Source: Herminiimonas fonticola
GTDB lineage: Bacteria > Pseudomonadota > Gammaproteobacteria > Burkholderiales > Burkholderiaceae_D
Assembly (NCBI RefSeq): GCF_003293745.1
Contig: NZ_PTLZ01000002.1
Location: 62,001 to 126,000 of the forward strand
Direction: 5' to 3'
Length of the DNA stretch: 64,000 nt
The position numbers were made by a program, and so were the translations under genes. Positions within the stretch are counted from its first letter, which is position 1. The number at the start of each line of letters is the position of its first letter. The notes beneath the pieces were generated by a model. It ran no database searches. It saw nothing but the letters and a program-made list of their open reading frames with translations, and was not told the origin of the DNA. Shown one piece after another: positions 17,145-26,329 of the stretch.

Positions 17145-18431
17145 TTAACGCAAAGTCCTGAACGCTGCTCGCATTTCGACACTGAATAGTTCCGGCTGCT
17201 CCCATGATGCAAAGTGACCGCCTTTGTCGACCTCATTGAAATAAATGAGTTTGGGATAAGCACGTTCTGTCCAGCTCTTCGGTGCACGATAAATTTCGCC
17301 CGGGAATACTGTCACCGCAACCGGTACCGATATCTCCGTGGTTTTTTGTTCGACAACGTTGAAGTTATTGTTGTTGTTTTCCCAGTAGAGTTGCGCCGAA
17401 GAAGTCGCGGTTTTCGTGAACCAGTACAGCGAAATATCATCCAGCATTTCATCTTTGGTGAATGCCTTGTCGGCATCGCCGCCGCTATACGTCCATTCGC
17501 TGAACTTGTCATAGAAAAATGCGGCAAGTCCGACCGGTGAATCTTCCAGCGCGTAGCCCAAGGTTTGCGGACGCGTCACCATCATCGCAGCATAGCCGCC
17601 GCCTTTTTTGTACAAGTGGTTCAGCGAATCGAAAGCGGCTTTTTCCACTGCAGACAATCCGGCTGGCGCAGGCTCGCCGTTGTTCAACGCCTTCGCCACA
17701 TCGGCCGGTACGGTCGCCGGCATATTGACGTGGATACCCAGTAATCCGGCAGGTGCCTGACGTCCCATCGCATCGGCAATGACCGAGCCCCAATCGCCGC
17801 CTTGCGATACATAACGTTTGTAGCCCAGCCGCTTCATCAGCACATCCCATGCACGGCCTATGCGTTCCGGACCCCAGCCGGTGCTTTGCGGTTTAGCCGA
17901 GAAGCCGTAACCCGGCATCGAAGGCAGTACCAGATGGAAGGCATCTTCGGCTCGTCCACCGTAAGCAGTTGGATCGGTAAGCGGGCCGATGATTTTCAAC
18001 AGTTCCATGATTGAGCCTGGCCAGCCGTGTGTGATGATCAGCGGCAGCGCATTTTCATGTCTGGAACGGATGTGTGCAAATTGAATATCCAGGCCATCGA
18101 TTTTGGTCATGAACTGCGGTAGCGCGTTCAAGCGCTTTTCTACCTTGCGCCAGTCATAGCCTTTTTGCCAGTAGCGCACTAGCGGCTGCAACTTGGCCAA
18201 GGGTACGCCTTGCGATTGATCGCTGACCGTCTCGCGCGCAGGCCAGCGTGTTCCTGCCAAACGACGACGCAGATCGGTGAGCGCTTCTTCTGGAACATGA
18301 ATGCGGAATGGGCGGATCGAGTTGTCCTCTGTCGCTGCGAACAATGCTCCGGGTAACAGGCCGACGGCGCTGGCTGCAGCAGTCGTGGCGAGAAAGTTGC
18401 GTCGCGTGAGCGATAGCGATAGATCGGACAT
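17145..18431 (-). CDS. Tat-exported epoxide-hydrolase-family protein (EHN domain)
   Basis: 428 residues from ATG 18431 with an AAGGAAA ribosome site. A Tat signal is visible (TRRNFLATTAAAS, then AxA near residue 33). An EHN N-terminal domain (FRIHVPEEALTDLRRRL) precedes the alpha/beta hydrolase fold with the oxyanion motif THGWPGS (133-139), the nucleophile Asp212 in GGDWGS and the histidine in GGHFASWEQP. This is the juvenile-hormone/microsomal epoxide hydrolase type. A periplasmic location is inferred. It is last of a three-gene unit with the 19013 hydrolase and ohr (gaps of 83 and 78 bases). Confidence 0.88.
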   Translation of the reverse strand: MSDLSLSLTRRNFLATTAAASAVGLLPGALFAATEDNSIRPFRIHVPEEALTDLRRRLAGTRWPARETVSDQSQGVPLAKLQPLVRYWQKGYDWRKVEKRLNALPQFMTKIDGLDIQFAHIRSRHENALPLIITHGWPGSIMELLKIIGPLTDPTAYGGRAEDAFHLVLPSMPGYGFSAKPQSTGWGPERIGRAWDVLMKRLGYKRYVSQGGDWGSVIADAMGRQAPAGLLGIHVNMPATVPADVAKALNNGEPAPAGLSAVEKAAFDSLNHLYKKGGGYAAMMVTRPQTLGYALEDSPVGLAAFFYDKFSEWTYSGGDADKAFTKDEMLDDISLYWFTKTATSSAQLYWENNNNNFNVVEQKTTEISVPVAVTVFPGEIYRAPKSWTERAYPKLIYFNEVDKGGHFASWEQPELFSVEMRAAFRTLR

Positions 18432-18509
18432 GATGATTTTCCTTGCTTGGAATAGAGGTGATGGCAGAGCCGCATTGCAGCTCTGCATCAGTTTGATCAG
18501 CTGGACGAC

Positions 18510-18929
18510 TTAAATCAGATTAATCACGACATCGATATTGCCGCGCGTCGCTTTCGAATACGGACAGGTTTGGTGCGCTGCATCGACCAGCGCTTGTACG
18601 ACATCGCGATCCAGGCCTGGCACGCTGACATTCAAACGCGCTTGCAGGAAGTAGGCACCATCTGTATTGCATAGATCGACTTCAGCATCGACGGCCAGAT
18701 CTGCTGGCAGTTTGATTTTCAACTTGCCGGCGGCGAGTCCCATTGCACCGATAAAGCATGCCGACCAGCCGGCCGCGAACAATTGTTCCGGATTGGTCCC
18801 TGTGCCGGCTGAGCCTGGTGAAGACAGCTTGATGTCCAGACGACCATCGGAGCTTTGCGCTGTACCATCGCGGCCGCCTGAGGATGTGTGGGTTTTACCT
18901 GTGTACAGTACTTTTGTGACTTGGGTCAT
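18510..18929 (-). CDS. ohr: Organic hydroperoxide resistance protein Ohr
   Basis: Thiol peroxidase that reduces organic and lipid hydroperoxides using lipoyl-dependent electrons. 139 residues from ATG 18929 with an AGGAG ribosome site. Catalytic cysteines are Cys58 (GWSACFIGA) and Cys122 (HQTCPYSKATRGN), and Arg20 (GGRDG) is in the conserved position. No OhrR regulator gene is adjacent. It lies between two exported epoxide-hydrolase-like genes, an arrangement I associate with removal of reactive electrophiles, but that is inference. Confidence 0.95.
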   Translation of the reverse strand: MTQVTKVLYTGKTHTSSGGRDGTAQSSDGRLDIKLSSPGSAGTGTNPEQLFAAGWSACFIGAMGLAAGKLKIKLPADLAVDAEVDLCNTDGAYFLQARLNVSVPGLDRDVVQALVDAAHQTCPYSKATRGNIDVVINLI

Positions 18930-19012
18930 GGTAGTTCTCCTGTTTAAATTAATAGTGTGTTGATACATTTCGTTGCTAGGTTTTGCTGCGCTTGCTAATA
19001 CCGCTTGAAGAG

Positions 19013-20035
19013 TCAGCGTGCTGCTGCGACCAGCTTCATCACTGCATCTGAAAACTCTGCGGGTGCTTCCTGCGGCAGGTTGTGGCCAGCATCTTTGACT
19101 ATGCGATGCAGGCGCGGACCGGTGAACTTCGCTGCATACGATTTACCGTCTGTTGCCGGTACCACGCCATCTGCATCGCCATCCATCGTGATCGTCGGTA
19201 CACCGATGGTCGGCTGTGCAGCGAGACGTTTTTCCAGTGCGTCGTATTGCGGATCGCCTGCGACAAGATCGAGCCGCCAGCGATAGTTGTGAATCACGAT
19301 ATCGACATAGTCCGGATTGTCGAAGGATGCTGCTGTGCGATTGAAAGTCGCGTCATCGAAATGCCAGGTTGGCGAGTTTTTCTTCCAGATGATTTTGGCG
19401 ATATCGCGTCGGTTGGCAGTCAAGCCGGCACGACCGCGCTCGGTTGCAAAATAATATTGATACCACCAGCCGACCTCGGCCTCAGCCGGCAAGGGCAGTG
19501 CATTGCGCAGGATGTTCTGGATCAGGTAACCGTTGACCGAGAGCAGGCCGATGCAGCGCTCAGGCCACAAGGCGGCGATGATGCAGGCGGTGCGTGCACC
19601 CCAGTCGTAGCCGGCCATGACGGCGCGCTCTATCTTCAACGCATCCATCAATGCAATGATGTCTACCGCAACTGCCGACTGTTGACCGGTGCGCAATGTT
19701 GCTTTGTCGAGAAAGCGCGTAGTGCCATGTCCGCGCAGATGCGGCACGATCACGCGACAGCCTTTTTCTGCAAGGATGGCTGCGACATCGATGTAGCTGT
19801 GAATGTCGTACGGGTAGCCGTGCAACAGGATGACCACCGTGCCATCGGCCGGACCAGCTTCGTAATAGCCGATATTCAAAACACCTGCATTCACCTGTTT
19901 CAACGGTTGCAGTTGCGCAATCGCGGACGACAAAGGATTTGCCTGTGCTGAGCGCATGAAAGGGATATTGGCAGCTGCGATGCCGAGGGCTGCAGTTCCC
20001 ATCAGGCGACGGCGTTTGAGATCAATGTCAGACAT
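19013..20035 (-). CDS. Exported alpha/beta hydrolase, epoxide-hydrolase/haloalkane-dehalogenase-like
   Basis: 340 residues with a twin-arginine N-terminus (KRRRLMGTAALGIAA) and cleavage near QA-N. The motif LLHGYPYDIHSY (70-81) gives the oxyanion hole, the nucleophile is Asp144 in GYDWGARTA, and the histidine is in DAGHNLPQEAP. Nucleophilic Asp rather than Ser points to epoxide hydrolase, haloacid or haloalkane chemistry. A 270-base gap upstream probably contains the promoter of this gene, ohr and the 17145 gene. Confidence 0.85.
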   Translation of the reverse strand: MSDIDLKRRRLMGTAALGIAAANIPFMRSAQANPLSSAIAQLQPLKQVNAGVLNIGYYEAGPADGTVVILLHGYPYDIHSYIDVAAILAEKGCRVIVPHLRGHGTTRFLDKATLRTGQQSAVAVDIIALMDALKIERAVMAGYDWGARTACIIAALWPERCIGLLSVNGYLIQNILRNALPLPAEAEVGWWYQYYFATERGRAGLTANRRDIAKIIWKKNSPTWHFDDATFNRTAASFDNPDYVDIVIHNYRWRLDLVAGDPQYDALEKRLAAQPTIGVPTITMDGDADGVVPATDGKSYAAKFTGPRLHRIVKDAGHNLPQEAPAEFSDAVMKLVAAAR

Positions 20036-20305
20036 ATAAAAATCCTTTGCAAGTTAAGAAGGTCAGGTTCGATTGCCGGGCTTTGTTTCTTACTGTGTTG
20101 CGCAATCGGCATGGCTAAACTTTAAGGCTTGCTTGTATCTTCACTGTGTCTGCAACACAGGGTTTTGTATGTCTGTGTATCTGTAAAAAAGCTGATACAT
20201 ACGGATACAAAAAGAGGATTCGATATGCCAATTGATTCATGATTGTTCGCTTGTCTTGATTGCTGATGCTCCCGGATGAAACACGCTTCTTCCGGGAGCA
20301 AATTC

Positions 20306-21127
20306 TTACTTCGCTGCTTTGGCTGATTCTTTTGCCGCTGTTTCAATCAATCTGGATACTTCAGCAGGATGCGATGTCATGACGACGTGCGATGCGCCTG
20401 CGATGGCGACTGTCTTTTGCGAATTGGCGCGTTTAGCCATGAAAGCCAGAGCAGCTTCCGGAATGTTCTTGTCGGCCTTGCCATAGACAAACCACGAAGG
20501 AATGTTTTTCCAGGCCGGTTCGCCTGATGCTTCGGTGATGGCCGCCTCGGCAACCGGACGTTGTGCCGCTGCCATCAATTTGGTCTTGGCGACTGGCACG
20601 TCAGCTGCGAACTGATTGCGGAACTTCGCCTGATCGATATACAGATCCTTGCCGCCATCCGGCAGAGGGACCGGCTGTGCCAACGCAGAACCCAAGGTGC
20701 TGCCTGGAAATTTTGACGACAGACCGATTGCAGTCTCACCAACGTCAGGTGCAAAGGCAGCGACAAACACCAGGCCTTTCACATTGTCGTTACCGTTGGC
20801 AGCGGTGGAGATGACCGAGCCGCCATAGGAATGACCGACCAGAATCACTGGCCCGGCAATGCCTTTCACAATGCCGGAAACATAAGCGGCGTCGCCTTTT
20901 ACGCTACGCAATGGATTGGCAGCGCCGATAACCTTGTAACCATCGGCGATCAGTTTGGCGCTAACGCCATCCCAGCTTGAGGATTCGGCAAAGGCACCAT
21001 GCACCAGGACGATGGTGGGCTTGGATGAAGCATCGTCGGCAAAGGAGATTGCCGGCAACGTCACCGCTGCAGCGCTCAATGCAATCGTGAAAGCGCTCTT
21101 CAATACGTTTTTATAGATGTTGTTCAT
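20306..21127 (-). CDS. Secreted alpha/beta hydrolase (esterase-like)
   Basis: 273 residues with a Sec signal peptide (cleavage near SFA-DD, residue 30). It contains LVHGAFAESSSWDG (41-54), the nucleophile Ser100 in VGHSYGGS and the histidine in GASHVVMTSHP, a full serine-hydrolase triad of the EstC/pyrethroid-esterase-like group. The C-terminus is lysine- and alanine-rich (KESAKAAK). It lies 81 bases downstream of tlpA-like 21209 and could share its transcript. The substrate is unknown. Confidence 0.87.
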   Translation of the reverse strand: MNNIYKNVLKSAFTIALSAAAVTLPAISFADDASSKPTIVLVHGAFAESSSWDGVSAKLIADGYKVIGAANPLRSVKGDAAYVSGIVKGIAGPVILVGHSYGGSVISTAANGNDNVKGLVFVAAFAPDVGETAIGLSSKFPGSTLGSALAQPVPLPDGGKDLYIDQAKFRNQFAADVPVAKTKLMAAAQRPVAEAAITEASGEPAWKNIPSWFVYGKADKNIPEAALAFMAKRANSQKTVAIAGASHVVMTSHPAEVSRLIETAAKESAKAAK

Positions 21128-21208
21128 GTTGACTTCCTTTCAGTGGGAAAAATAAGCGTTGCGTCGTCGTTGGTGAGGACCCCTGAAGACGCGGTTGGTA
21201 AAACGATG

Positions 21209-21721
21209 TCACTCCGCCAGCGCGGCCTTGATTGCAGCGTCGGTTTCCTGATACTTGCCTTCGCCGAAATGTTTGTAGACGATCTGTCCTTTCTTGTTGA
21301 TCAGATAGACCGCAGGCCAGTACTGATTGCTGAAGGCAGTCCACGTTGCGTAGCGATTGTCTTGGGCGACTGGATAACGAATATCAAAACGTTTCATCGC
21401 CTTGATCACGTTTTCTGTCGAACGCTCAAATGGATATTCCGGCGTATGGACACCCACCACGACCAGGCCTTGATCCTTGTATTTGTCGTACCAGCTTTTT
21501 ACGTAAGGCAAGGTGCGTATGCAGTTGATGCAGGTGTAAGTCCAGAAGTCCACCAGCACCACCTTTCCGCGCAGTTGTTGCATGGTCAGCGGCTCGGTGT
21601 TCAGCCATTTTTCTATGCCGGTAAATTCCGGCGCCTGAGGCGGATTGTTGAACGGTGCAGCGTGTGCCAACGAGGCAGTAAGCAAAGTGGCAGCAAATAG
21701 AGTTTTGAGCAGGGTGTTCAT
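21209..21721 (-). CDS. Exported thioredoxin-like protein (TlpA/DipZ-like)
   Basis: 170 residues with a Sec signal peptide (cleavage near AHA-AP). The thioredoxin active site is Cys64-Ile-Asn-Cys67 in FWTYTCINCIRT, the variant seen in the C-terminal domain of DipZ-type proteins. The start follows the stop of the CcdA-like gene by one base, so the two are coupled and form a split version of a CcdA-thioredoxin fusion. It probably receives electrons from that membrane partner to reduce periplasmic thiols or peroxides. Confidence 0.9.
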   Translation of the reverse strand: MNTLLKTLFAATLLTASLAHAAPFNNPPQAPEFTGIEKWLNTEPLTMQQLRGKVVLVDFWTYTCINCIRTLPYVKSWYDKYKDQGLVVVGVHTPEYPFERSTENVIKAMKRFDIRYPVAQDNRYATWTAFSNQYWPAVYLINKKGQIVYKHFGEGKYQETDAAIKAALAE

Positions 21722-21722
21722 C

Positions 21723-22430
21723 TTAAAAACCTTTCAGGGTGGGGAAGAGATCGGATATCCATGCGTAAATCAATACGTCGTACTGGAAGTAAATGGCGAT
21801 GGCCGTCAGCACGATCAGCGCGCCAAAAATTTTCTGCAGCCGCTCGGCATACTTGGCAACAGCGCGTACACGAGTCGTCATGAACTGACCGCCGTAAGCG
21901 ATAGCCAGCATTGGGATACCGGCGCCTATCGCGTATAAAATCAACAGCGATGCAGACCAGCCGAGGTTTTGTGCCTGTGTGACTAGTACTAGGATCGATG
22001 CCAGTACCGGACCGGCGCACGGGGTCCAGATCGCGCCCAGAGACATGCCGAGTACAAAGCCGCCGAGATTTCCTGATCCAGCGTTACCGCCGCTGGTACC
22101 TATGCGATTCAGCGGTCCGCTTAGATGCGCGATCAGCCATTCATACGGACGTCGCCACAGCATCGCAATGCCAGCCAGCATCAAGATGACGATGCCGGCC
22201 AGACGTAAAGTTTCGTGAGCGATGGCGACGGATTGCGAGACACTCGCCAGCAACATGCCCAGCGCTGCAAACGTCAATACAAAACCTGCCACGATGAAGA
22301 GCGGACGCAGTTTGCTTGCCCGTTTGATGGAGGTGCCGAGTACGATGGGCAGGATGGGTAGCACGCATGGCGAGGCAATAGTGAGTACGCCGGCGAGCAG
22401 GGCAAAGGGCAGTTCGATCAGATTGTTCAT
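21723..22430 (-). CDS. CcdA/DsbD-type transmembrane thiol transporter
   Basis: 235 residues with six hydrophobic helices. The two redox cysteines are in conserved places: Cys22 in SPCVLPILP and Cys138 in WTPCAGPVLA, each opening one half of the inverted-repeat fold. The family moves reducing equivalents from cytoplasmic thioredoxin to periplasmic proteins; the partner is the adjacent exported thioredoxin-like protein. The gene is divergent from the GFA-type gene at 22605. Annotation as a cytochrome c biogenesis protein is common but the local context favours a dedicated redox pair. Confidence 0.92.
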   Translation of the reverse strand: MNNLIELPFALLAGVLTIASPCVLPILPIVLGTSIKRASKLRPLFIVAGFVLTFAALGMLLASVSQSVAIAHETLRLAGIVILMLAGIAMLWRRPYEWLIAHLSGPLNRIGTSGGNAGSGNLGGFVLGMSLGAIWTPCAGPVLASILVLVTQAQNLGWSASLLILYAIGAGIPMLAIAYGGQFMTTRVRAVAKYAERLQKIFGALIVLTAIAIYFQYDVLIYAWISDLFPTLKGF

Positions 22431-22604
22431 GGCACGGTCCTCTTGTTGGAATGACCGTATTTAAACGTCCGAGCGTATCTGCCATGTGTCCAAAACAGGC
22501 TTTATTGCAATGTCTTGTATCGCCGCCGGGCGTAGATACATTGAGATACAAAAGGCAGAAAGAACTCGGATATAAAGCAAGCATTGCCATCCCGAGGAAA
22601 TTTC

Positions 22605-22997
22605 ATGAACGCTGTAAACACACAAGCTCACAAGTCAAGCCACACAGGTTCCTGCCACTGCGGAGCCGTTAAATTTGAAGTGCGTAGCGCCTTGCTTCCT
22701 GCGACACGCTGTAATTGCAGCCTGTGCAAGCGCAAGGGTGCACTGATGTCGCCGGTATTTGCTGTCGATGATTTGCACATCGTCGAAGGTGCGGAAGCGC
22801 TGGCTATGTATCAATTCAATACGCGTTCCGCCCAGCATTTTTTCTGCAAAATTTGCGGTATCTATCCTTTTCATCAAACCCGCAAGGACGCGCGTTTATG
22901 GCGTGTCAATCTTGGTTGTCTGGATGGAGTCGATGCATATACATTGGAAAGCGTGATTGCGGATGGAGCCAGCTTGTCTGTGGTGGAGGAAGCATGA
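22605..22997 (+). CDS. GFA/CENP-V-family zinc protein
   Basis: 130 residues from ATG 22605 (GAGGAAA ribosome site). Zinc ligands appear as SCHCG, CNCSLCK and FFCKICGIYPFHQT, the pattern of glutathione-dependent formaldehyde-activating (GFA) enzymes and CENP-V-like proteins. Most members have no proven activity; GFA adds formaldehyde to glutathione in some bacteria. A short reading frame overlaps its stop and leads into the two-component genes. Confidence 0.88.
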   Translation: MNAVNTQAHKSSHTGSCHCGAVKFEVRSALLPATRCNCSLCKRKGALMSPVFAVDDLHIVEGAEALAMYQFNTRSAQHFFCKICGIYPFHQTRKDARLWRVNLGCLDGVDAYTLESVIADGASLSVVEEA

Positions 22998-23134
22998 AGC
23001 GTTTATTTGCAATCATGGCTTTTCTCGCTGGCGGCATCAGCGTCGAGCTCACCAAACCCTTGAATTGCACACTGATGGAATCAAGTCAGCCACGTCTGAA
23101 GCGCCATAAGATAAGATGCAGCAATGGAAAATAA
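22994..23134 (+). CDS. Possible 46-residue hydrophobic peptide between GFA and response regulator
   Basis: ATG 22994 overlaps the GFA stop (ATGA) and has a GGAGGA stretch just upstream. The peptide has a hydrophobic stretch of about 10-12 residues (LFAIMAFLAGGI) and then a basic tail, and runs 11 bases into the response regulator. It could be a real small membrane protein or only a coupling frame that carries ribosomes to the next gene. No family is recognised. Confidence 0.3.
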   Translation: MKRLFAIMAFLAGGISVELTKPLNCTLMESSQPRLKRHKIRCSNGK

Positions 23135-23864
23135 CGACCACATCTTGATCGTCGACGACGATAGAGAAATCAGGGAACTGCTCGCCAGCTACCTGGAAAA
23201 AAATGGCATGCGCGCCTCGCTGGCCGCCAACGGACGCCAGATGCGAACTTTGCTGGAACAGGGTTCAGTCGATCTGATCGTGCTGGATTTGATGTTGCCG
23301 GGTGAAGATGGACTAACGCTATGCCGTGAACTACGCTCCGGCAAATGGCGCACGATTCCAGTCCTGATGCTGACTGCGCGCAACGAAGAAACGGATCGCA
23401 TCGTCGGCCTTGAAATGGGTGCCGACGATTATCTGACCAAGCCGTTCGCGGTACGTGAACTACTGGCGCGGATACGCTCGGTATTGCGTCGTGCACGCAT
23501 GCTGCCTTCGAATCTGCAAGTGAGCGAACCGGTGCAGTTTCTGGAGTTCGGCGACTGGAAGCTGGACACCACTGCGCGTCATCTGCTGGATAAGCAAGGC
23601 ACGATGGTGGCGCTCAGTGGTGCCGAGTATCGCTTGCTACGCGTATTCCTCGATCATCCACAACGTGTATTAACGCGTGATCAATTACTGAATCTTACGC
23701 AAGGGCGCGACGCTGATCCCTTCGATCGTTCGATCGATTTGCTGATAAGCCGTTTGCGTCAGCGTTTGCAGGATGACGCGCGTGAACCGCGCTATATCAA
23801 GACGCTACGTAGTGAAGGTTATGTATTTTCTGCCGCAGTAGAGGTACGTGAGGGGCCGCGATGA
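23124..23864 (+). CDS. OmpR-family response regulator
   Basis: 246 residues. The receiver domain has acidic pocket Asp11/Asp12, phosphoacceptor Asp55 (LIVLDLMLPG) and Lys106 (YLTKPF). The C-terminal winged helix includes LSGAEYRLLRVFLDHPQRVLTR and the recognition-helix region FDRSIDLLISRLRQRL. It is the OmpR-like type, closest in flavour to regulators paired with EnvZ-like kinases in Burkholderiales. It overlaps the kinase gene by 4 bases (ATGA). Its targets are unknown; the divergent redox genes on the left are candidates. Confidence 0.95.
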   Translation: MENNDHILIVDDDREIRELLASYLEKNGMRASLAANGRQMRTLLEQGSVDLIVLDLMLPGEDGLTLCRELRSGKWRTIPVLMLTARNEETDRIVGLEMGADDYLTKPFAVRELLARIRSVLRRARMLPSNLQVSEPVQFLEFGDWKLDTTARHLLDKQGTMVALSGAEYRLLRVFLDHPQRVLTRDQLLNLTQGRDADPFDRSIDLLISRLRQRLQDDAREPRYIKTLRSEGYVFSAAVEVREGPR

Positions 23865-25192
23865 AACCGATGAAATGGAGTTTGTGGCCACGCACGCTGT
23901 TCATGCGTCTGACGCTGATCCTGTTTGTCGGATTAGTCGTGGCGCACGCGTTTTCATTCTGGGTGATCATGCGCGAACGCACTGAGGCGACTACAGGCTT
24001 GATGCTCGGTTATATGGAACAGGACGTCGCCAGTTCGGTCGCCTTGCTCGATCGTTTGCCTGCAAGCGAGCGTGCAGCGTGGTTGCCACGACTGGAGCGT
24101 CGCACCTACAGTTTTTCACTGGCCCCGGGTATGGAGGGACACGCGCCCGACACCAAACTTTCCAGCATGATTGCGGCATCCTTTGTCGATGCAATCGGCA
24201 GTCATTACCCCGTTACTGCGAATGTCGTGCCGGGCCAAAAAGATCGCGTACAAGCGCAACTTGAGTTGAGCGATGGCAGTCCGCTCACGATCGATATGCG
24301 ACCTGCCGGTTTACCCATGTCTGGATGGTTGCCGGTTGTGCTGTTGTTGCAACTGATATTGCTTGCCGGATTTACCTGGATAGGTGTTCGTCTGGCGACG
24401 CGTCCACTCGCACAACTGGCAGATGCCGCCGACACCCTGGGTCCTGATTTGCGTGCGTCACGTTTGGCTGAAGACGGGCCACTGGAAGTTGCCCGTGCGG
24501 CTAAAGCTTTCAATGCGATGCAGGAACGTATTGCTCTCTACATGACCGAGCGCATGCAGATTCTGGCAGCGATTTCACATGATCTGCAGACACCCATCAC
24601 ACGCATGCGCATGCGCGCCGACATGATGGACGACAGCGAACAACGCAAGAAATTGAATCATGATCTGAAGGAAATGGAAGTGCTGGTCAGGGAAGGCGTG
24701 GCCTATGCGCGCACGCTGCATGGAACCGCCGAGGCGCCTTGCACTATCGATCCCGATGCGCTGCTCGACAGCCTGGTCTTCGATTACGTCGATGCCGGAC
24801 AGCAGCTGAGTCTGAGCGGCAAGATCGGACATCCGATTGTTACTCGACCGAATGCATTGCGCCGCGTTCTGATTAACCTGATCGACAATGCATTGAAGTT
24901 TTCAACGGTCGTCGAGGTTGCCCTTATTGACGAACACGATGGACGGACGACGATTCTGGTTCTGGACAATGGCCCGGGTATACCAGAAGACGAGCTGGAA
25001 ACGGTGTTCCAGCCTTTTTATCGTGTGGAAACTTCACGCAATCGCGATACCGGCGGCACGGGTCTAGGCTTGGCCATTGCCAAACAACTGACGTTGGCGA
25101 TGAACGCGACGCTGACTTTGCAAAATCGCTCTAGTGGCGGATTGGAAGCACGTCTCACGCTTGCGGACATCCAAGGGCGCGTCATTCCTTAA
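23861..25192 (+). CDS. EnvZ-like sensor histidine kinase
   Basis: 443 residues with membrane helices at about 13-35 and 156-178 enclosing a roughly 120-residue periplasmic domain, then HAMP (RLATRPLAQLADAAD), the H box with His240 (AISHDLQTPITRMRMRAD), the N box NLIDNALKFS, DNGPGIP and GGTGLGLAIAK. It phosphorylates the response regulator encoded immediately upstream. A weak hairpin (CATCTCA/TGAGATG near 25204) follows the gene. Confidence 0.95.
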   Translation: MKPMKWSLWPRTLFMRLTLILFVGLVVAHAFSFWVIMRERTEATTGLMLGYMEQDVASSVALLDRLPASERAAWLPRLERRTYSFSLAPGMEGHAPDTKLSSMIAASFVDAIGSHYPVTANVVPGQKDRVQAQLELSDGSPLTIDMRPAGLPMSGWLPVVLLLQLILLAGFTWIGVRLATRPLAQLADAADTLGPDLRASRLAEDGPLEVARAAKAFNAMQERIALYMTERMQILAAISHDLQTPITRMRMRADMMDDSEQRKKLNHDLKEMEVLVREGVAYARTLHGTAEAPCTIDPDALLDSLVFDYVDAGQQLSLSGKIGHPIVTRPNALRRVLINLIDNALKFSTVVEVALIDEHDGRTTILVLDNGPGIPEDELETVFQPFYRVETSRNRDTGGTGLGLAIAKQLTLAMNATLTLQNRSSGGLEARLTLADIQGRVIP

Positions 25193-25460
25193 AAAGCGCA
25201 GCCATCTCAACATTATGAGATGTTAAAGCAAGGGCTTAGGTTGTGTAATCAGGTTCTAGTCCTAAAGTCTCCATCGGATAACAATGTGACTCTACCGAAG
25301 TGCTAAAAAATTGACTTAACTTGCTAGGGCGAACGACATCAAATGCATAAGCCTTTGAACGGAAGCTGCACGAAAAGAAAAATGACATCTTTTAAGATAG
25401 TAATTTCAAATTGACTTGATTTGGCGTCTACCAATTTATCGCTCTTTATAACGATGGTCG

Positions 25461-26210
25461 TCAACCTTGCGGACTCCGGGTCATTTGGTGGCAATAGCTC
25501 TCCAAATTCTCCGGCAGGTCCCTCGGACAAACGCCGCATTGCTGATTGCCTAAGACAGCATAGTCAATGAACTTTGGATATGGCAGGTTCAGATTCGCCA
25601 TAATGTGCTTGAACTCTTCTAGTGTCCTGTCGCCACCCAAGCGCGGATTGCGTGCTTTTTCTTGGGCTATGGATGACACAAAACGCTGCTTGTAGTCATG
25701 CCCTGGGTACACCAACGTTTCATCCGGTAAGGAAAACAGCTTTTCCTTCACACTTTTATACAGCGCGTCGGCATCACCATTCTGGAAGTCAGTACGACCG
25801 CAGCCTTCAATCAGCAATGCATCCCCAGTAAATACCCGGTCGTTAAACAAGTAGGCAAAATGCCCCTCGGTATGACCAGGCGTATGGAGTGGATGTAGTG
25901 TGATGCCGTCGACCTGAAATGATTTGCCTTCCTCGATGCCGATGTCCGTGCATGGTAGGTTGTCATATGCCGGCGTAGCAATCTTGCTGCCAACTGCGCG
26001 CTTGAGCTCGAGCGCCCCGGTGATGTGGTCAGCATGAATGTGCGTGTCGACTGTGTAGACGAGCTTCAAGCCGAGACGGCGGACTTCGGCTAAATCGCGC
26101 TCCGTAGTAGAAATAACAGGGTCAATGAGAATGGCCCGACCGGTTTGTTCGTCACCCAGCAAGTAGGTATAAGTGCTAGACAGCGGTTCGTAGAGTTGTC
26201 TGAAAATCAT
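25461..26210 (-). CDS. blh: Persulfide dioxygenase, ETHE1/Blh-type metallo-beta-lactamase fold
   Basis: Oxidises glutathione persulfide to sulfite. 249 residues with metal ligands in THIHADHITG (His57, His59, Asp61, His62), His113 in PGHTEGH, Asp130 in TGDALL and His171 in PGHDY. The phrase GDALLIEGCGRTDFQ is the ETHE1/persulfide dioxygenase hallmark. The gene is divergent from a BigR-type repressor, as in Xylella and Agrobacterium where blh (for beta-lactamase-like hydrolase) is BigR-controlled. It has no rhodanese fusion. Confidence 0.92.
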   Translation of the reverse strand: MIFRQLYEPLSSTYTYLLGDEQTGRAILIDPVISTTERDLAEVRRLGLKLVYTVDTHIHADHITGALELKRAVGSKIATPAYDNLPCTDIGIEEGKSFQVDGITLHPLHTPGHTEGHFAYLFNDRVFTGDALLIEGCGRTDFQNGDADALYKSVKEKLFSLPDETLVYPGHDYKQRFVSSIAQEKARNPRLGGDRTLEEFKHIMANLNLPYPKFIDYAVLGNQQCGVCPRDLPENLESYCHQMTRSPQG

Positions 26211-26276
26211 AATGGCTCCTGACTAGGTCAAAGAAAAAATGGCTGTAGCTTTTTCTAAAACGATATATGTTTATAT

Positions 26277-26296
26277 ATATTATTATAGTATAATAT
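26277..26296. promoter_or_regulatory. Candidate BigR operator overlapping the bigR promoter
   Basis: ATATTAT (26277-26283) and ATAATAT (26290-26296) form a 7-bp inverted repeat with a 6-base spacer in a very AT-rich block. A perfect -10 TATAAT (26289-26294) for the plus-strand operon lies inside it, so repressor binding would block the promoter. The site is equally placed to control the divergent dioxygenase gene. Confidence 0.7.
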
Positions 26297-26329
26297 TTTG
26301 GCGTAAAGCGTTAATTGACCCTATTTCCC

